A stretch of 64,000 bases of DNA from Mucilaginibacter tolerans. Its GTDB lineage: Bacteria > Bacteroidota > Bacteroidia > Sphingobacteriales > Sphingobacteriaceae. The translations under genes were made by a program, and so were the position numbers. Position 1 is the first letter of the stretch. Each line of letters starts with the position of its first letter. Where the stretch lies: NCBI RefSeq assembly GCF_030519375.1, contig NZ_JAUMKB010000022.1, forward strand, positions 1-64,000, in the 5' to 3' direction. Under the pieces are notes generated by a model that saw only the letters and a list, made by a program, of their open reading frames with translations, was not told the origin of the DNA and did not search any database. Positions 8,077 to 16,739 of the stretch are shown one piece after another.

Positions 8077-8820
8077 GACCTGCTGCAACGAATCAGTGAT
8101 TTTTAGCTTAGCCAATGTACGCGCCTCGTTATCTCGCCTGATACTGTCATTAATCGCGGTATATCGTTTCATAGCGGCTGCAGCTTTTTCCGTGTTCCTG
8201 GTCACATTATAGAATAGGGCATAATGCAGCTGAACATCCGCCTCCAGTTTGGGCATATGATTTTTGGAAGAAATAGCCAATGCTTCATTCAAATCGCGCG
8301 CAGCAAGTTTATAATCCTTTATATCTGCTTTGATAGAAGCCATTTCAAGCAGAGATGCTATAATGTTCGGATTATCGTTCATGACTCTTGAGATCGAGTT
8401 CGATTGAATGATAAACCATTTAGCCTGGATGTATTTGTGCTGTACATGATAAACTTTCGCCAGTACATCGAAGCTATTGCGCAAACCTACTGAGTCGTCG
8501 TATTTTGAGTAATGATGAATGGCGGAAAGTGTATTGCTGATTGCTTCGTTCTGATAGATGCGACGCTCTTTTTTGCTGGCGGTTGAGTCGTATTTGAGAT
8601 ACTCCGCAGCAATTTTACTATATAATGAAGCTTTAAGCGAATCATCTTTAATATTGCCCAATTCTTTTTTTAGGCTGTCTATCAAATTTATATTTGAGAT
8701 TGATTGATCTTGTATGCTTAAACTGTCAATTCTTTTAGTGTTTGCAAATAAACTATACGTACTGCATAAAAATAAAAGAAGTAGTAATGTTTTTCTCGTG
8801 TAAGGCATAACTGTATTCAT
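8002..8820 (-). CDS. TPR-type exported protein, frameshifted at an A9 run
   Basis: 272 residues as read. A signal peptide (TLLLLLFLCSTYSLFA) is followed by helical repeats resembling TPRs (about residues 45-225, for example DYKLAARDLNEALAIS) and a charged coiled segment ending KITDSLQQVKKK. The frame then crosses nine consecutive A (T9 at 8068-8076 on the plus strand) and ends after an atypical 22-residue tail (VYMSSSDG to LLSTL). Reading back one base at the A-run gives instead a membrane anchor and basic tail (see the next feature). Close relatives are TPR sensor proteins that carry a transmembrane segment and a kinase or HTH after this coil. No kinase domain is present in either frame. Confidence 0.72.
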   Translation of the reverse strand: MNTVMPYTRKTLLLLLFLCSTYSLFANTKRIDSLSIQDQSISNINLIDSLKKELGNIKDDSLKASLYSKIAAEYLKYDSTASKKERRIYQNEAISNTLSAIHHYSKYDDSVGLRNSFDVLAKVYHVQHKYIQAKWFIIQSNSISRVMNDNPNIIASLLEMASIKADIKDYKLAARDLNEALAISSKNHMPKLEADVQLHYALFYNVTRNTEKAAAAMKRYTAINDSIRRDNEARTLAKLKITDSLQQVKKKVYMSSSDGKSFSTRMVLLSTL

Positions 8821-8988
8821 CAGATTGACAACGGATAACTACAAAAGCCGTGCCTTTATACTTAAAGTCAGCTTCAAAGTTCCTTAACGTGACTTTAAAT
8901 CAATAGAATTGATAAATTATTTAAATAAGGCACCAACAGACAAATTGGCGTAAAGTACAGTAATTAGTACAATGCACTCCTCAACTTG

Positions 8989-9927
8989 CTACTTTATCAG
9001 GTTCTCGTAGTTATCGATAAACCTTCTGAAAGGAGCTACCTTGGATAAGGTGATATTGAATAATGTAATCCCGATTGCAGCGCATAATATACCGGCCAGA
9101 ACATCTACTATATAGTGGTGGCTAAGATATACTGCGGAAAACCATATTCCAGCCATTACTATCCCGAAAAAAATATTGCCTTTGCCCAATTTATTTCTCA
9201 AGCCATAATATAATACGATAACCGGATAGGAGGAATGCAAGGATGGCATGGCCGCGAATACATTTGAACCCTTGGAGTATATCGATTTAAAAATGCTCAC
9301 ATTAAAATAGGCGTCAAATTTCGCGAGGCCCGCTGTATTGCCCGCAGTAAGTTGATGGAAAGCAAAACCGTGATACTGTACGTACCATGGCGGTGCAGCA
9401 GGGAAAGTATAATAAACAATAAAACCTATAAAGTTGACCAGCACAAAAGTGAGCAGGAATAGTAAAAATTGCCTTCTTCGGGTAAAGAACAGGTAGACAG
9501 CAAAACCCATCGGTACTGGTATCCAGCACAAATAAAATATGCCAGTAAGTATATCGAGGAAAGTGGTGCCGTTTAAACGAAAATATTCATTGGGCGTTAG
9601 CAATTTGCCTTGGAAGTGAACCCCGAAAAGGTGCTTTTCAAAATTATAAATATCGGCTATATGTACTGTGGCGTACTCATAATTTGGGAAGGCTTTCATA
9701 TAGTCGTATATGATCCAATACACGACGAAAATGGAAAAGCCTGTTATGAACTTGCGAGTGATGGCAGATGCATAAAAAAGCAGGTTAAAAAGCACTACCA
9801 GCACTACCTGGTCAGATTTAAAGCCGACAAGGAAAGCAGAAAATAATAAGTATGCAAATGATGCAATAGAAACAACAGTTACAGACCGTACTGTGACTGT
9901 GTTACTTGAAACGGCATCAACATCCAT
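8989..9927 (-). CDS. PAP2/AUR1-like protein, probable inositol phosphorylceramide synthase
   Basis: About 312 residues, polytopic membrane protein. PAP2 motifs are present: MPSLHSSYPV (C2, catalytic His) and SAVYLSHHYIVDVLAG (C3, His and Asp). The block FPAAPPWY recalls yeast AUR1, the inositol phosphorylceramide synthase, rather than ordinary PAP2 phosphatases. The likely reaction is transfer of phosphoinositol from phosphatidylinositol to ceramide. The start at 9927 lies one base past the stop of the FA2H-like gene, so they are coupled; a longer frame to 10002 would overlap that gene. It is the last gene of the lipid island. An unrelated phosphatase role cannot be excluded. Confidence 0.8.
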   Translation of the reverse strand: MDVDAVSSNTVTVRSVTVVSIASFAYLLFSAFLVGFKSDQVVLVVLFNLLFYASAITRKFITGFSIFVVYWIIYDYMKAFPNYEYATVHIADIYNFEKHLFGVHFQGKLLTPNEYFRLNGTTFLDILTGIFYLCWIPVPMGFAVYLFFTRRRQFLLFLLTFVLVNFIGFIVYYTFPAAPPWYVQYHGFAFHQLTAGNTAGLAKFDAYFNVSIFKSIYSKGSNVFAAMPSLHSSYPVIVLYYGLRNKLGKGNIFFGIVMAGIWFSAVYLSHHYIVDVLAGILCAAIGITLFNITLSKVAPFRRFIDNYENLIK

Positions 9928-9928
9928 G

Positions 9929-10552
9929 CTATTTCTTAATGAAATCGGAATCGAATACCTTGTCCCAAAGTGGTGAGCTAACACCATAGCCCTTGTCTGC
10001 ATCCTGATAATGATGCAACATATGGTGCTGTTTTATCTTTTTCCAGATGTTGCCCTTAAAGTTGAAGTGATGAATAGCATAGTGAGTTTCATCGTAAATC
10101 AGGTAACCCAGGATAAAGCCAGGGAAGAAACCCCATATGTAATCCACAGGCAGCATACCTTTAAATAAAAAGAAGAAGCCTGTAGCTAAGGGTATACTTA
10201 CTGAAGGCGGTAACACCAAACGCTTGGCATCGCTTGGGTAATCATGGTGAACTCCGTGGAAGATAAAATGCATGCGTTGTGCCCATGGTTTATCTGGTGG
10301 CGCGTAATGAAATACAAAACGGTGCATTACGTACTCAACAAAAGTCCACACAAATAAAGCCACGAAGAACAGACCGAAAAAGGTAAGTCCGGGTAGCTCA
10401 GCTATGAAGAAGTACCTGTAGATGCAATAGAAAATAACCGGCATAAAAATAAATACCGGCACTAGGAAATGTACCTTTGATAAAGCCTCAAAGAGGTCGT
10501 TCTTAAACATTCTCACAGACTCCTGTGAATTGGAAACAAATTTCTTTTTCAT
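9929..10552 (-). CDS. FA2H/Scs7-like fatty acid hydroxylase
   Basis: About 207 residues with four hydrophobic segments and the His clusters of the sterol desaturase / fatty acid hydroxylase superfamily: EYVMHRFVFH, HFIFHGVHHD, THYAIHH and HHMLHHY. The order and the closing GYGVSSPLWDKVFDS resemble the eukaryotic sphingolipid fatty acid 2-hydroxylase FA2H/Scs7, without the cytochrome b5 domain. The expected role is a membrane di-iron 2-hydroxylation of the ceramide acyl chain, which fits the 2-hydroxy fatty acids known in Sphingobacterium ceramides. The ATG at 10552 lies 4 bases after the DUF4833 stop; the PAP2 gene follows after 1 base. Confidence 0.83.
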   Translation of the reverse strand: MKKKFVSNSQESVRMFKNDLFEALSKVHFLVPVFIFMPVIFYCIYRYFFIAELPGLTFFGLFFVALFVWTFVEYVMHRFVFHYAPPDKPWAQRMHFIFHGVHHDYPSDAKRLVLPPSVSIPLATGFFFLFKGMLPVDYIWGFFPGFILGYLIYDETHYAIHHFNFKGNIWKKIKQHHMLHHYQDADKGYGVSSPLWDKVFDSDFIKK

Positions 10553-10556
10553 CACT

Positions 10557-11126
10557 TCAGGGTTTAAAACGGTCAACTATTTCTTTGCCTGTTTCGGGGT
10601 CAGTGCCTTTGACCTCTACATAAACGACGTTAGGGATCCAAAAGCTGCCGCCTTCAATTTTTACAAAAATACGGTTGAGTATTACCTGTTTTTGTGCAAC
10701 TGACGCGAATATATGATATTTTCCGTCTTCGCCCCTTATTAAAGTAAGCGGAAACTTCTTGTAAGACACAAATCTGATATCATAACTGCCCTTATTCAGC
10801 GCTTTTGTATTTAAACCGTATGCAAATTTACGTTGAATATAATTTAATTCCTCTTTTTGTCCTTTTTCCGCATATTTTAGCCAATAAACCTTCACTGGCT
10901 GGTCGGTATTCAGTTTCCCGTCGCTATTTAGGTTCAAGTCGTAAACGATTGTATTAGCATTCGGGGTACGTTGTACGTAAAATAACCTTTCGTTACTTAT
11001 GGGAGGTGTCGGGTAAACCACATTGGCGCCTTTATCGCCCCCCGGCCCTTTATCAATTTTTTTTGAATATCCATAGGCGGATGTTATGGATAAAATGGAA
11101 ACAAATAGTAAAAAATATAATCGCAT
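10557..11126 (-). CDS. DUF4833-like exported protein
   Basis: 189 residues with a short signal peptide (MRLYFLLFVSILSITSAYG). The mature part contains RLFYVQRTPNANTIVYDLN and VYWLKYAEKGQKEELNYIQR, which I associate with DUF4833, a Bacteroidota family of unknown function. It is beta-rich, ends with EIVDRFKP and shows no enzyme motif. It sits inside the lipid island, 22 bases downstream of the CDP-alcohol transferase and 4 bases before the hydroxylase, so it is very probably co-transcribed. A periplasmic role in lipid handling is inferred from position only. Confidence 0.75.
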   Translation of the reverse strand: MRLYFLLFVSILSITSAYGYSKKIDKGPGGDKGANVVYPTPPISNERLFYVQRTPNANTIVYDLNLNSDGKLNTDQPVKVYWLKYAEKGQKEELNYIQRKFAYGLNTKALNKGSYDIRFVSYKKFPLTLIRGEDGKYHIFASVAQKQVILNRIFVKIEGGSFWIPNVVYVEVKGTDPETGKEIVDRFKP

Positions 11127-11148
11127 TAAATTAAAAAGAGATATTGCA

Positions 11149-11856
11149 TTATTTTTTTCCCAGCGCTTTTTTAGCGTCTACCAGCCGCCTGATGGCGGTT
11201 GCATTGGTTAACACGGCTAATGCAACTATTGGGAATGTAAAAATTGACATCGTTTCGAACACGTGGAATTTGATTCCGGGAACGTATAATTTATAGTTGC
11301 CACCAATATATAATGAGGTAACTCCGCACAGCATAGCAAACAGGCCCAGTGTGATCACCCGTTCAGGCCTTTGCATCAACCCGCCTTTAATATCAACACC
11401 CAAACCTTCAGCCCGGGCACGAACATAACTTACCATCATTGACCCAATCAATGCAATAAAAGCAAAAATCGAACTCAGGAAATAGTGGTGGGCAACCAAA
11501 TAATAACAGATACCGAGAAACATTACCAATTCGCTATATCGGTCAAGAACTGAATCATACAGGGCGCCGAAAGTTGATTTCATATTTCCAAGTCTTGCCA
11601 CCTGACCGTCAAGCATATCAAATAAGCCGGCAAACAGAATCAGAGCCCCCGCCCAACCAACATAGGTCAAGTCGCCACGGTTGCCTTCTTCAGCACCTAT
11701 AATAAAAATTACAGCGACACCAATATTCAATATAAAACCTATTGTGGTAACCGCATTAGGAGTAAGTCCTAATTTGATCAGCACTTTTACAAAAGGATCT
11801 ATTACTTTATAGATGCCGAGTTGAAGATTGGTACGTATTGATGTTTGATGTGCCAT
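11149..11856 (-). CDS. CDP-alcohol phosphatidyltransferase, probable PI-phosphate synthase
   Basis: About 235 residues, polytopic. The complete family signature is visible: D80-x2-D83-G84-x2-A87-R88-x8-G97-x3-D101-x3-D105, which holds two metal ions and the CDP-diacylglycerol. With myo-inositol-phosphate synthase and a PgpA-like phosphatase in the same cluster, the best call is phosphatidylinositol-phosphate synthase, as shown for the equivalent Bacteroides cluster; a PGP-synthase role is the alternative. The ATG at 11856 is preferred because the longer frame to 11931 runs into the upstream DUF5686 gene. Confidence 0.82.
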   Translation of the reverse strand: MAHQTSIRTNLQLGIYKVIDPFVKVLIKLGLTPNAVTTIGFILNIGVAVIFIIGAEEGNRGDLTYVGWAGALILFAGLFDMLDGQVARLGNMKSTFGALYDSVLDRYSELVMFLGICYYLVAHHYFLSSIFAFIALIGSMMVSYVRARAEGLGVDIKGGLMQRPERVITLGLFAMLCGVTSLYIGGNYKLYVPGIKFHVFETMSIFTFPIVALAVLTNATAIRRLVDAKKALGKK

Positions 11857-11884
11857 TGTCAAAATAATCTTTAATAAACCCAGG

Positions 11885-14446
11885 TTAAAACGTAAAGAGA
11901 ACCCTAGTGCGAATGCCCCATTTAGCAACATCGGGATTGTCTAAATAGGTGAAACGCCTAACCAAATCAACTCTTACAAATTTAAAAATGTTTTCAATAC
12001 CAACGCTGCCTTCTACATAAGGTGTTCTGCCTAAGGCAAATGTGGTAGGTCGACCGTTTTCGTCCACCGGCAACTGAAACAATGACTGATGCAATGATGG
12101 ATTGTTTTCATCCCTTAATCCACCCCAAAGTGACTTAAACGAAAGCGTTTCGCGCCATTTTAATCTCTTAAATAATGGTATTTTGTTAAATAAAAAACCA
12201 TTAAAATGCTGGTCGATCATGATACTTTCATAATGGTCATTAACGAACTCAAGAAAGTTCATCAGGTTATATGAATACAAGTCGTAAGCATAGGTTTGGT
12301 TCGCACGTGGTATAGAAAGCAGTGGAAAAGGAACCTGCCCAAAAACATGCCCTGCTTCGCCTGTAATATCAGCATAGCCTAACTGCGACAGGTAAAAACG
12401 TTTATCAATCTCAAAATGAAGATTTTTATAAGCGTATTGTCCGTCGAATACGTTTTTTAAGCCTTGAGTATAGTCAAGTGTAAAGATCGGGTATTGATTA
12501 GGAATATCAATACGATAGATCTTACCCTGGTAAAATTGCTCATGCGGTGCATAGCGCAATTGTCCGGTTATTTCGGCTGTTGTAATACCATTTATATTAT
12601 TAGGAACGCCATTTACTTCATTGGTAAAAAATAATGATCCTGCTGGTGATTGTGACCATCTTCTTAACCCAATGCTGTATGAAAAGTGATTTTCATATTC
12701 ATGGACATAGTCAATCTTATAAAAGTCGTTGTACAGGTATTTGTCGTTAGTGCCGCGTTTAAATGATAACAGGAAGTTGTCTTCCTGTACAAACTGAAGT
12801 GCCAGTCCCGGGATTTTAGTGTCCTTTTGATAACTCACACGTATATAATTCTGCGGGAATTTATAAATGGATTTATCGTTTAGGGAATAAGTAGCACTTA
12901 AAAAACCTTTCCACTTTTCATCTTTAAATCCATAAGCCAAATACGTTTCAAAGTAATATCGCTTGCTTAATTCAGGTGTTGTACGGCCGCCAAGTCTCAA
13001 TTTAAAACCCTCAACAGGGTTAAAGCTGTAAAAGGAATTTGCCGGTCCCATTTCAAACGGGCCGAATGACTTATAGCCTGCCAATAATAGTGTCAGAATA
13101 TCCATAGTTCGTCGGTATGACGGCATGGACTTGAGCGTATCAATATTATGATAAACTTTTGATTCAGCTTTTGTTAGTGTATCCAAACGATTTTGAGTCC
13201 AGAAATCATTGCTTCTGCGCGTCGCTTCGTCAGTTTCCACCAGTGCCGGCCCATCAAATGTAGTATCGGGTATCGCTTTGTTGACTATATAATCCTTATA
13301 AGTAATTGTCCGAATTCCCAATAGGCCGCCTTTGCCTTTTTTGTTGAAGCTAAAATCAACTATTGTATTGCTCTTGCTTAAGTGATACCTGCTATCAGGA
13401 CTTTGCTCAAAATCCTGGTCAACATGCAGCGATTTTACAAAGTTTAGGTTGATATTTTTGTTAACCGTAAGCCCTACATGCTGAACTGCATAACGCCCGT
13501 CAAGCGTTACATAAATCTTACCCTCAAATAACATGTCAGTTGTATTGCGAGGGGTAAAGCTCAATTCAACAACCTTTGCGTTGTTAACAACAATGGTGTC
13601 CGTAATAAAGAACTTATAAAACGAAGGGGCTGCATCGCATATCGGGCTCAGAAACATATTGGTCATCAGGAAAATATTGTTTTTATAAATATCAACCTCG
13701 TAATACATATGTTTGAAATACTGGCCAAGACCTTCATTATCAATATAGCTGCCAAAGTTTACACTCTTTTCGCCAAGCAGAATAGTTTTCTTTTTTTCGG
13801 GAGTTTTACGATAATAATTCTGGCTTAATTTTTCATCAAGATATATAGGCAATAAATTTTTGCCTGGTATCGTGGTGCTATCTCTATTATCTAATAAGAA
13901 TTTATACTTTTTGAAGAACTTTCTATCGGCGATGGTAGGGGAGACATTTAGCACCGAAAACATCATTTTGTCGTATTCCTTATTCTGAATATAGTCATAG
14001 CTTTCCGGTCGGTTTTGTTCTTTATGTGCTATAACCTGTCGTATGAGTTCAACAGCAGGGTTGTCTTTATTACGGTACCTGGCCTTTTTGCCCGATCTGA
14101 TCACAACCTCACTAAGTTGTTGCGCCACAGGAACCAACTTAATATTGACAATCTGATCCTGCCCCGGTCTTACATTGATGGTAGTGGGTTTATACCCCAC
14201 GAAAGATACTTTTAGCTGGCTGAATGGCTTATCGGGCTTGGATATTAAAGTGAATTTGCCTTCTTCGTCAGCAGTAATATTTACAGAGCTATCGGCGGCG
14301 AATACATTTACAAAAGGAAGAGTTTGATTGGTTTTAGCATCGGTAACTACACCGCTCACCTTGGTTACCTGTCCAAATGTGATGAATGATAAAAGTAGTA
14401 ATGGCAGTAGAAGAAATATTTTCAGGTAAATATTTTTAAAATTCAT
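11885..14446 (-). CDS. DUF5686 outer-membrane protein with CarboxypepD_reg-like domain
   Basis: About 853 residues. A signal peptide (IFLLLPLLLLSFITFG) is followed by a carboxypeptidase-regulatory-like module (GVVTDAKTNQTLPFVNVFA), then the DUF5686 region and a long run of alternating strands ending RTRVLFTF, a typical outer-membrane barrel C-terminus. The regulatory-like module followed by a barrel resembles TonB-dependent receptors, but there is no plug domain. It lies between pgpA and the CDP-alcohol transferase in the lipid island, 28 bases before the latter, suggesting a link to lipid export or outer-membrane assembly. Function is unproven. The ATG at 14446 starts the signal peptide. Confidence 0.8.
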   Translation of the reverse strand: MNFKNIYLKIFLLLPLLLLSFITFGQVTKVSGVVTDAKTNQTLPFVNVFAADSSVNITADEEGKFTLISKPDKPFSQLKVSFVGYKPTTINVRPGQDQIVNIKLVPVAQQLSEVVIRSGKKARYRNKDNPAVELIRQVIAHKEQNRPESYDYIQNKEYDKMMFSVLNVSPTIADRKFFKKYKFLLDNRDSTTIPGKNLLPIYLDEKLSQNYYRKTPEKKKTILLGEKSVNFGSYIDNEGLGQYFKHMYYEVDIYKNNIFLMTNMFLSPICDAAPSFYKFFITDTIVVNNAKVVELSFTPRNTTDMLFEGKIYVTLDGRYAVQHVGLTVNKNINLNFVKSLHVDQDFEQSPDSRYHLSKSNTIVDFSFNKKGKGGLLGIRTITYKDYIVNKAIPDTTFDGPALVETDEATRRSNDFWTQNRLDTLTKAESKVYHNIDTLKSMPSYRRTMDILTLLLAGYKSFGPFEMGPANSFYSFNPVEGFKLRLGGRTTPELSKRYYFETYLAYGFKDEKWKGFLSATYSLNDKSIYKFPQNYIRVSYQKDTKIPGLALQFVQEDNFLLSFKRGTNDKYLYNDFYKIDYVHEYENHFSYSIGLRRWSQSPAGSLFFTNEVNGVPNNINGITTAEITGQLRYAPHEQFYQGKIYRIDIPNQYPIFTLDYTQGLKNVFDGQYAYKNLHFEIDKRFYLSQLGYADITGEAGHVFGQVPFPLLSIPRANQTYAYDLYSYNLMNFLEFVNDHYESIMIDQHFNGFLFNKIPLFKRLKWRETLSFKSLWGGLRDENNPSLHQSLFQLPVDENGRPTTFALGRTPYVEGSVGIENIFKFVRVDLVRRFTYLDNPDVAKWGIRTRVLFTF

Positions 14447-14771
14447 ATGACCGATGCAGTTACGCAAATACCAACTCATTTTGCCCCCGGATAGTTGTAA
14501 ACGTAACTATATTAATATTGATACAATTTTATTTAATCTGCACTATTTAACTACATCTAATTTGATGCATCAGTATTTTCTTAACATTTCCCTGATGCAG
14601 TGGTTTCAAATAAATGTTTTGCCCTCCGTTTTGCTCCTGTCAGACTATAATTTCCATTATTAGTTTAGCGGGCCTGTTATTAACCGCAAAAATAGAAAAA
14701 TTCCGTTCAGACTTTTGTGGTCAAAAAGTCAAAATTAATCAAACGATTAATAAATTCTTTTAGTATTGCAT
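14447..14771. other. Gene-free gap with promoter candidate inside the lipid island
   Basis: 325 bases between pgpA and the DUF5686 gene without a credible coding frame. It is AT-rich. It holds one promoter box (14687-14694), a repeated TGATGCA-type word near 14561-14598, and no hairpin with a T-run. The long distance from the promoter box to the ATG at 14446 implies a leader of over 200 bases whose role is unknown. Confidence 0.5.
14687..14694 (-). promoter_or_regulatory. Promoter -7 box for the DUF5686 gene
   Basis: Minus-strand TATTTTTG fits TAnnTTTG. The nearest upstream TTTG is about 26 bases away, longer than normal. If used, transcription starts near 14680 and the leader is about 230 bases. 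Confidence 0.35.
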
Positions 14772-15224
14772 TCAGAGCAGTTTGAATAAAATAGCCGCCT
14801 GCAGTATAATATTGGCATAAATACCGGCCAGCACATCATCAAGCATGATCCCCCAACCACCGGGGAAAATTTCCATTTTTTTGATAAACAAAGGTTTTAC
14901 AATGTCAAAAAAGCGGAATAGTACTAAGGCAACAATTACGCATTTTAAAGTTACCGGAACGAAAAGTAAACTGATGCACATACCCGATACTTCATCAATC
15001 ACTACGCGGGAAGGGTCTTTGCCCCATACCTTAGAAACGACAGTTGACGACCAGACACCGATCAACGTAATTAGCAGCGTAATAATAATTGCAGCAACTG
15101 GATGATAGCCAGAAGCCCAGGCAAAGTACCAGCAAATGCAACACGCGACAGCTGCTACTGTCCCGGCACCTTTGCCAATATATCCTATGCCCAGGCTTGT
15201 GGAAATTAGCTTATGAAAAAGCAT
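14772..15224 (-). CDS. PgpA-family phosphatase, probable PI-phosphate phosphatase
   Basis: 150 residues with four hydrophobic segments. The PgpA family motifs are present: GKGAGTVA near the N-terminus, KDPSRVVIDEVSGM with acidic metal ligands, FRFFDIVKP, and GGWGIMLDDVLAGIYAN. PgpA normally dephosphorylates phosphatidylglycerophosphate, but here it is coupled to myo-inositol-phosphate synthase by a TAATG overlap, so phosphatidylinositol-phosphate is the more likely substrate, as in the equivalent Bacteroides cluster. It acts in the inner membrane. Confidence 0.84.
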   Translation of the reverse strand: MLFHKLISTSLGIGYIGKGAGTVAAVACCICWYFAWASGYHPVAAIIITLLITLIGVWSSTVVSKVWGKDPSRVVIDEVSGMCISLLFVPVTLKCVIVALVLFRFFDIVKPLFIKKMEIFPGGWGIMLDDVLAGIYANIILQAAILFKLL

Positions 15225-16546
15225 TATAATACTTCAACCAGGTCCTGGTAGTAATCTAAACCCAGGTGAGTGATCAGGTCTTCGCCCATTAAATGACGCA
15301 AAGTATTCTGCAGTTTCATCAATTGTTTAAATATATCGTTCTCAGGCCTCAAACCAGGTAAAGTTTGTGGTGATTTAAGGTAGAAGGACAGCCATTCCTG
15401 TATGCCGCTCATTTCGGCTCTCTTAGCAAGATCAATAAACAAGGCAAGGTCTAATGCGATCGGTGCTGCCAGGATAGAGTCGCGGCAAAGGAAATTGATC
15501 TTGATCTGCATTTTATAACCGAGCCAGCCAAAGATGTCGATGTTATCCCAGCTTTCTTTATTATCACCGTGCGGAGGATAATAGTTGATACGGATCTTGT
15601 GGAATATATCTCCGTACAATTCATGGTTATCTTCAGGGCGTAGAATGTCTTCTAATACACCCAATTTTGATACTTCTTTGGTTTTAAAGTTATCCGGATC
15701 GTCTAAAACTAAACCATCTCGGTTGCCCAAAATATTAGTCGAGAACCATCCGCTTATACCCAGTGACCTTGCAGCCAGGCCAGGAGCCAAAATGGTTTTC
15801 ATTAACGTTTGACCTGTTTTAAAGTCCTTGCCGGCGATAGGGGTATTGGTCAATTTTGAAAGCTCAACCAATGCAGGGATATCAACAGTAAGATTTGGAG
15901 CGCCATTGGCAAAAGGTACACCTAGTTTAAGTGCCGCGTAAGCATAAATCATGCTTGGCGATATCAGCTTATCATCATTTACCAGAGCTTGCTCAAATGC
16001 AGCTAATGATTGATGTATCTCAGACGCTTCGTAGTAAATTTCTGTCGAACCGCACCATACCAGCACTATTCTATCGCAATCGTTTTGTTCTTTGAAATTT
16101 TCTATGTCTTCCATTACAGCCTCGGCAAGCTGTTGACGTGTCCCTTGTTTAACATACGAACCGTCAAGATTTTTTGCATAGTTTTTATCAAAAGCAGCCT
16201 TCATTGGTTTGATTTTTTCCAATTCAGGTTTAATAGCGTTCAATAATCCTGGTTCCAATACTTTAGCATGCATCGCCGCTTCGTATACGTTATCTTCATA
16301 TACATCCCATCCACCAAAAACAATGTCATTCAGATCAGCCAGGGGAACAAAATCCTTAATTTTTGGATAACGATTTTCAGTTCTTTTACCTAAACGGATA
16401 TGCCCCATTTGGGTAAGTGACCCAATAGGTTGTGATATCCCTTTTTTCACGGCTTCAACACCTGCAATTAATGTAGTAGCCACTGCACCTAAGCCCGGTA
16501 TTAAAATCCCTAATTTGCCTTTAGCTGGTTGAATGTTGTTCTTCAT
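15224..16546 (-). CDS. myo-inositol-1-phosphate synthase
   Basis: 440 residues. It has the NAD-binding motif G18-x-G20-x-x-A23 (IPGLGAVATT), and later blocks typical of inositol-phosphate synthases: VLVWCGSTEIY, SPSMIYAYAALKLGVPFANGAPN, GKDFKTGQTLMKTILAPGLAARSLG, and DSILAAPIALDLALFIDLA. It converts glucose 6-phosphate to 1L-myo-inositol 1-phosphate using NAD in the cytoplasm. The product feeds the CDP-alcohol transferase downstream. It begins its own transcript at a TAATTTTG box and overlaps the PgpA-like gene by one base. Confidence 0.9.
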   Translation of the reverse strand: MKNNIQPAKGKLGILIPGLGAVATTLIAGVEAVKKGISQPIGSLTQMGHIRLGKRTENRYPKIKDFVPLADLNDIVFGGWDVYEDNVYEAAMHAKVLEPGLLNAIKPELEKIKPMKAAFDKNYAKNLDGSYVKQGTRQQLAEAVMEDIENFKEQNDCDRIVLVWCGSTEIYYEASEIHQSLAAFEQALVNDDKLISPSMIYAYAALKLGVPFANGAPNLTVDIPALVELSKLTNTPIAGKDFKTGQTLMKTILAPGLAARSLGISGWFSTNILGNRDGLVLDDPDNFKTKEVSKLGVLEDILRPEDNHELYGDIFHKIRINYYPPHGDNKESWDNIDIFGWLGYKMQIKINFLCRDSILAAPIALDLALFIDLAKRAEMSGIQEWLSFYLKSPQTLPGLRPENDIFKQLMKLQNTLRHLMGEDLITHLGLDYYQDLVEVL

Positions 16547-16635
16547 GTTTTATTTTTTCAAGTTGTTAGTATAATGGCAATGCCATGCGTTTATTTGAGT
16601 GCTCAAAAGACTGCATTTTTCAATAAAGAATGATG

Positions 16636-16643
16636 CAAAATTA
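16636..16643 (-). promoter_or_regulatory. Promoter -7 box for the inositol-phosphate synthase gene
   Basis: Minus-strand TAATTTTG fits TAnnTTTG. The predicted start near 16629 gives an 83-base leader before the ATG at 16546. A second similar word, TATTTTGG, lies just upstream. Confidence 0.4.
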
Positions 16644-16739
16644 CAAAATTGACCAAAATATGAAAATAGTCAATTTTGAGTTCAGGCCCAGTTCAGGTAA
16701 CAATAATGAGAGATACAGATAGGGGTAAAATGCGATAGC

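Noticed and set aside
14454..14663. 69-residue plus-strand frame in the gap after the DUF5686 gene
   Set aside because: It has no recognisable motif, unusual composition and no conserved-looking start. It lies in the promoter/leader region of the neighbour, so it is probably a chance frame.
16547..16739. Riboswitch upstream of the inositol-phosphate synthase gene
   Set aside because: The leader is short and AT-rich with no conserved fold I recognise; only a promoter box is supported.
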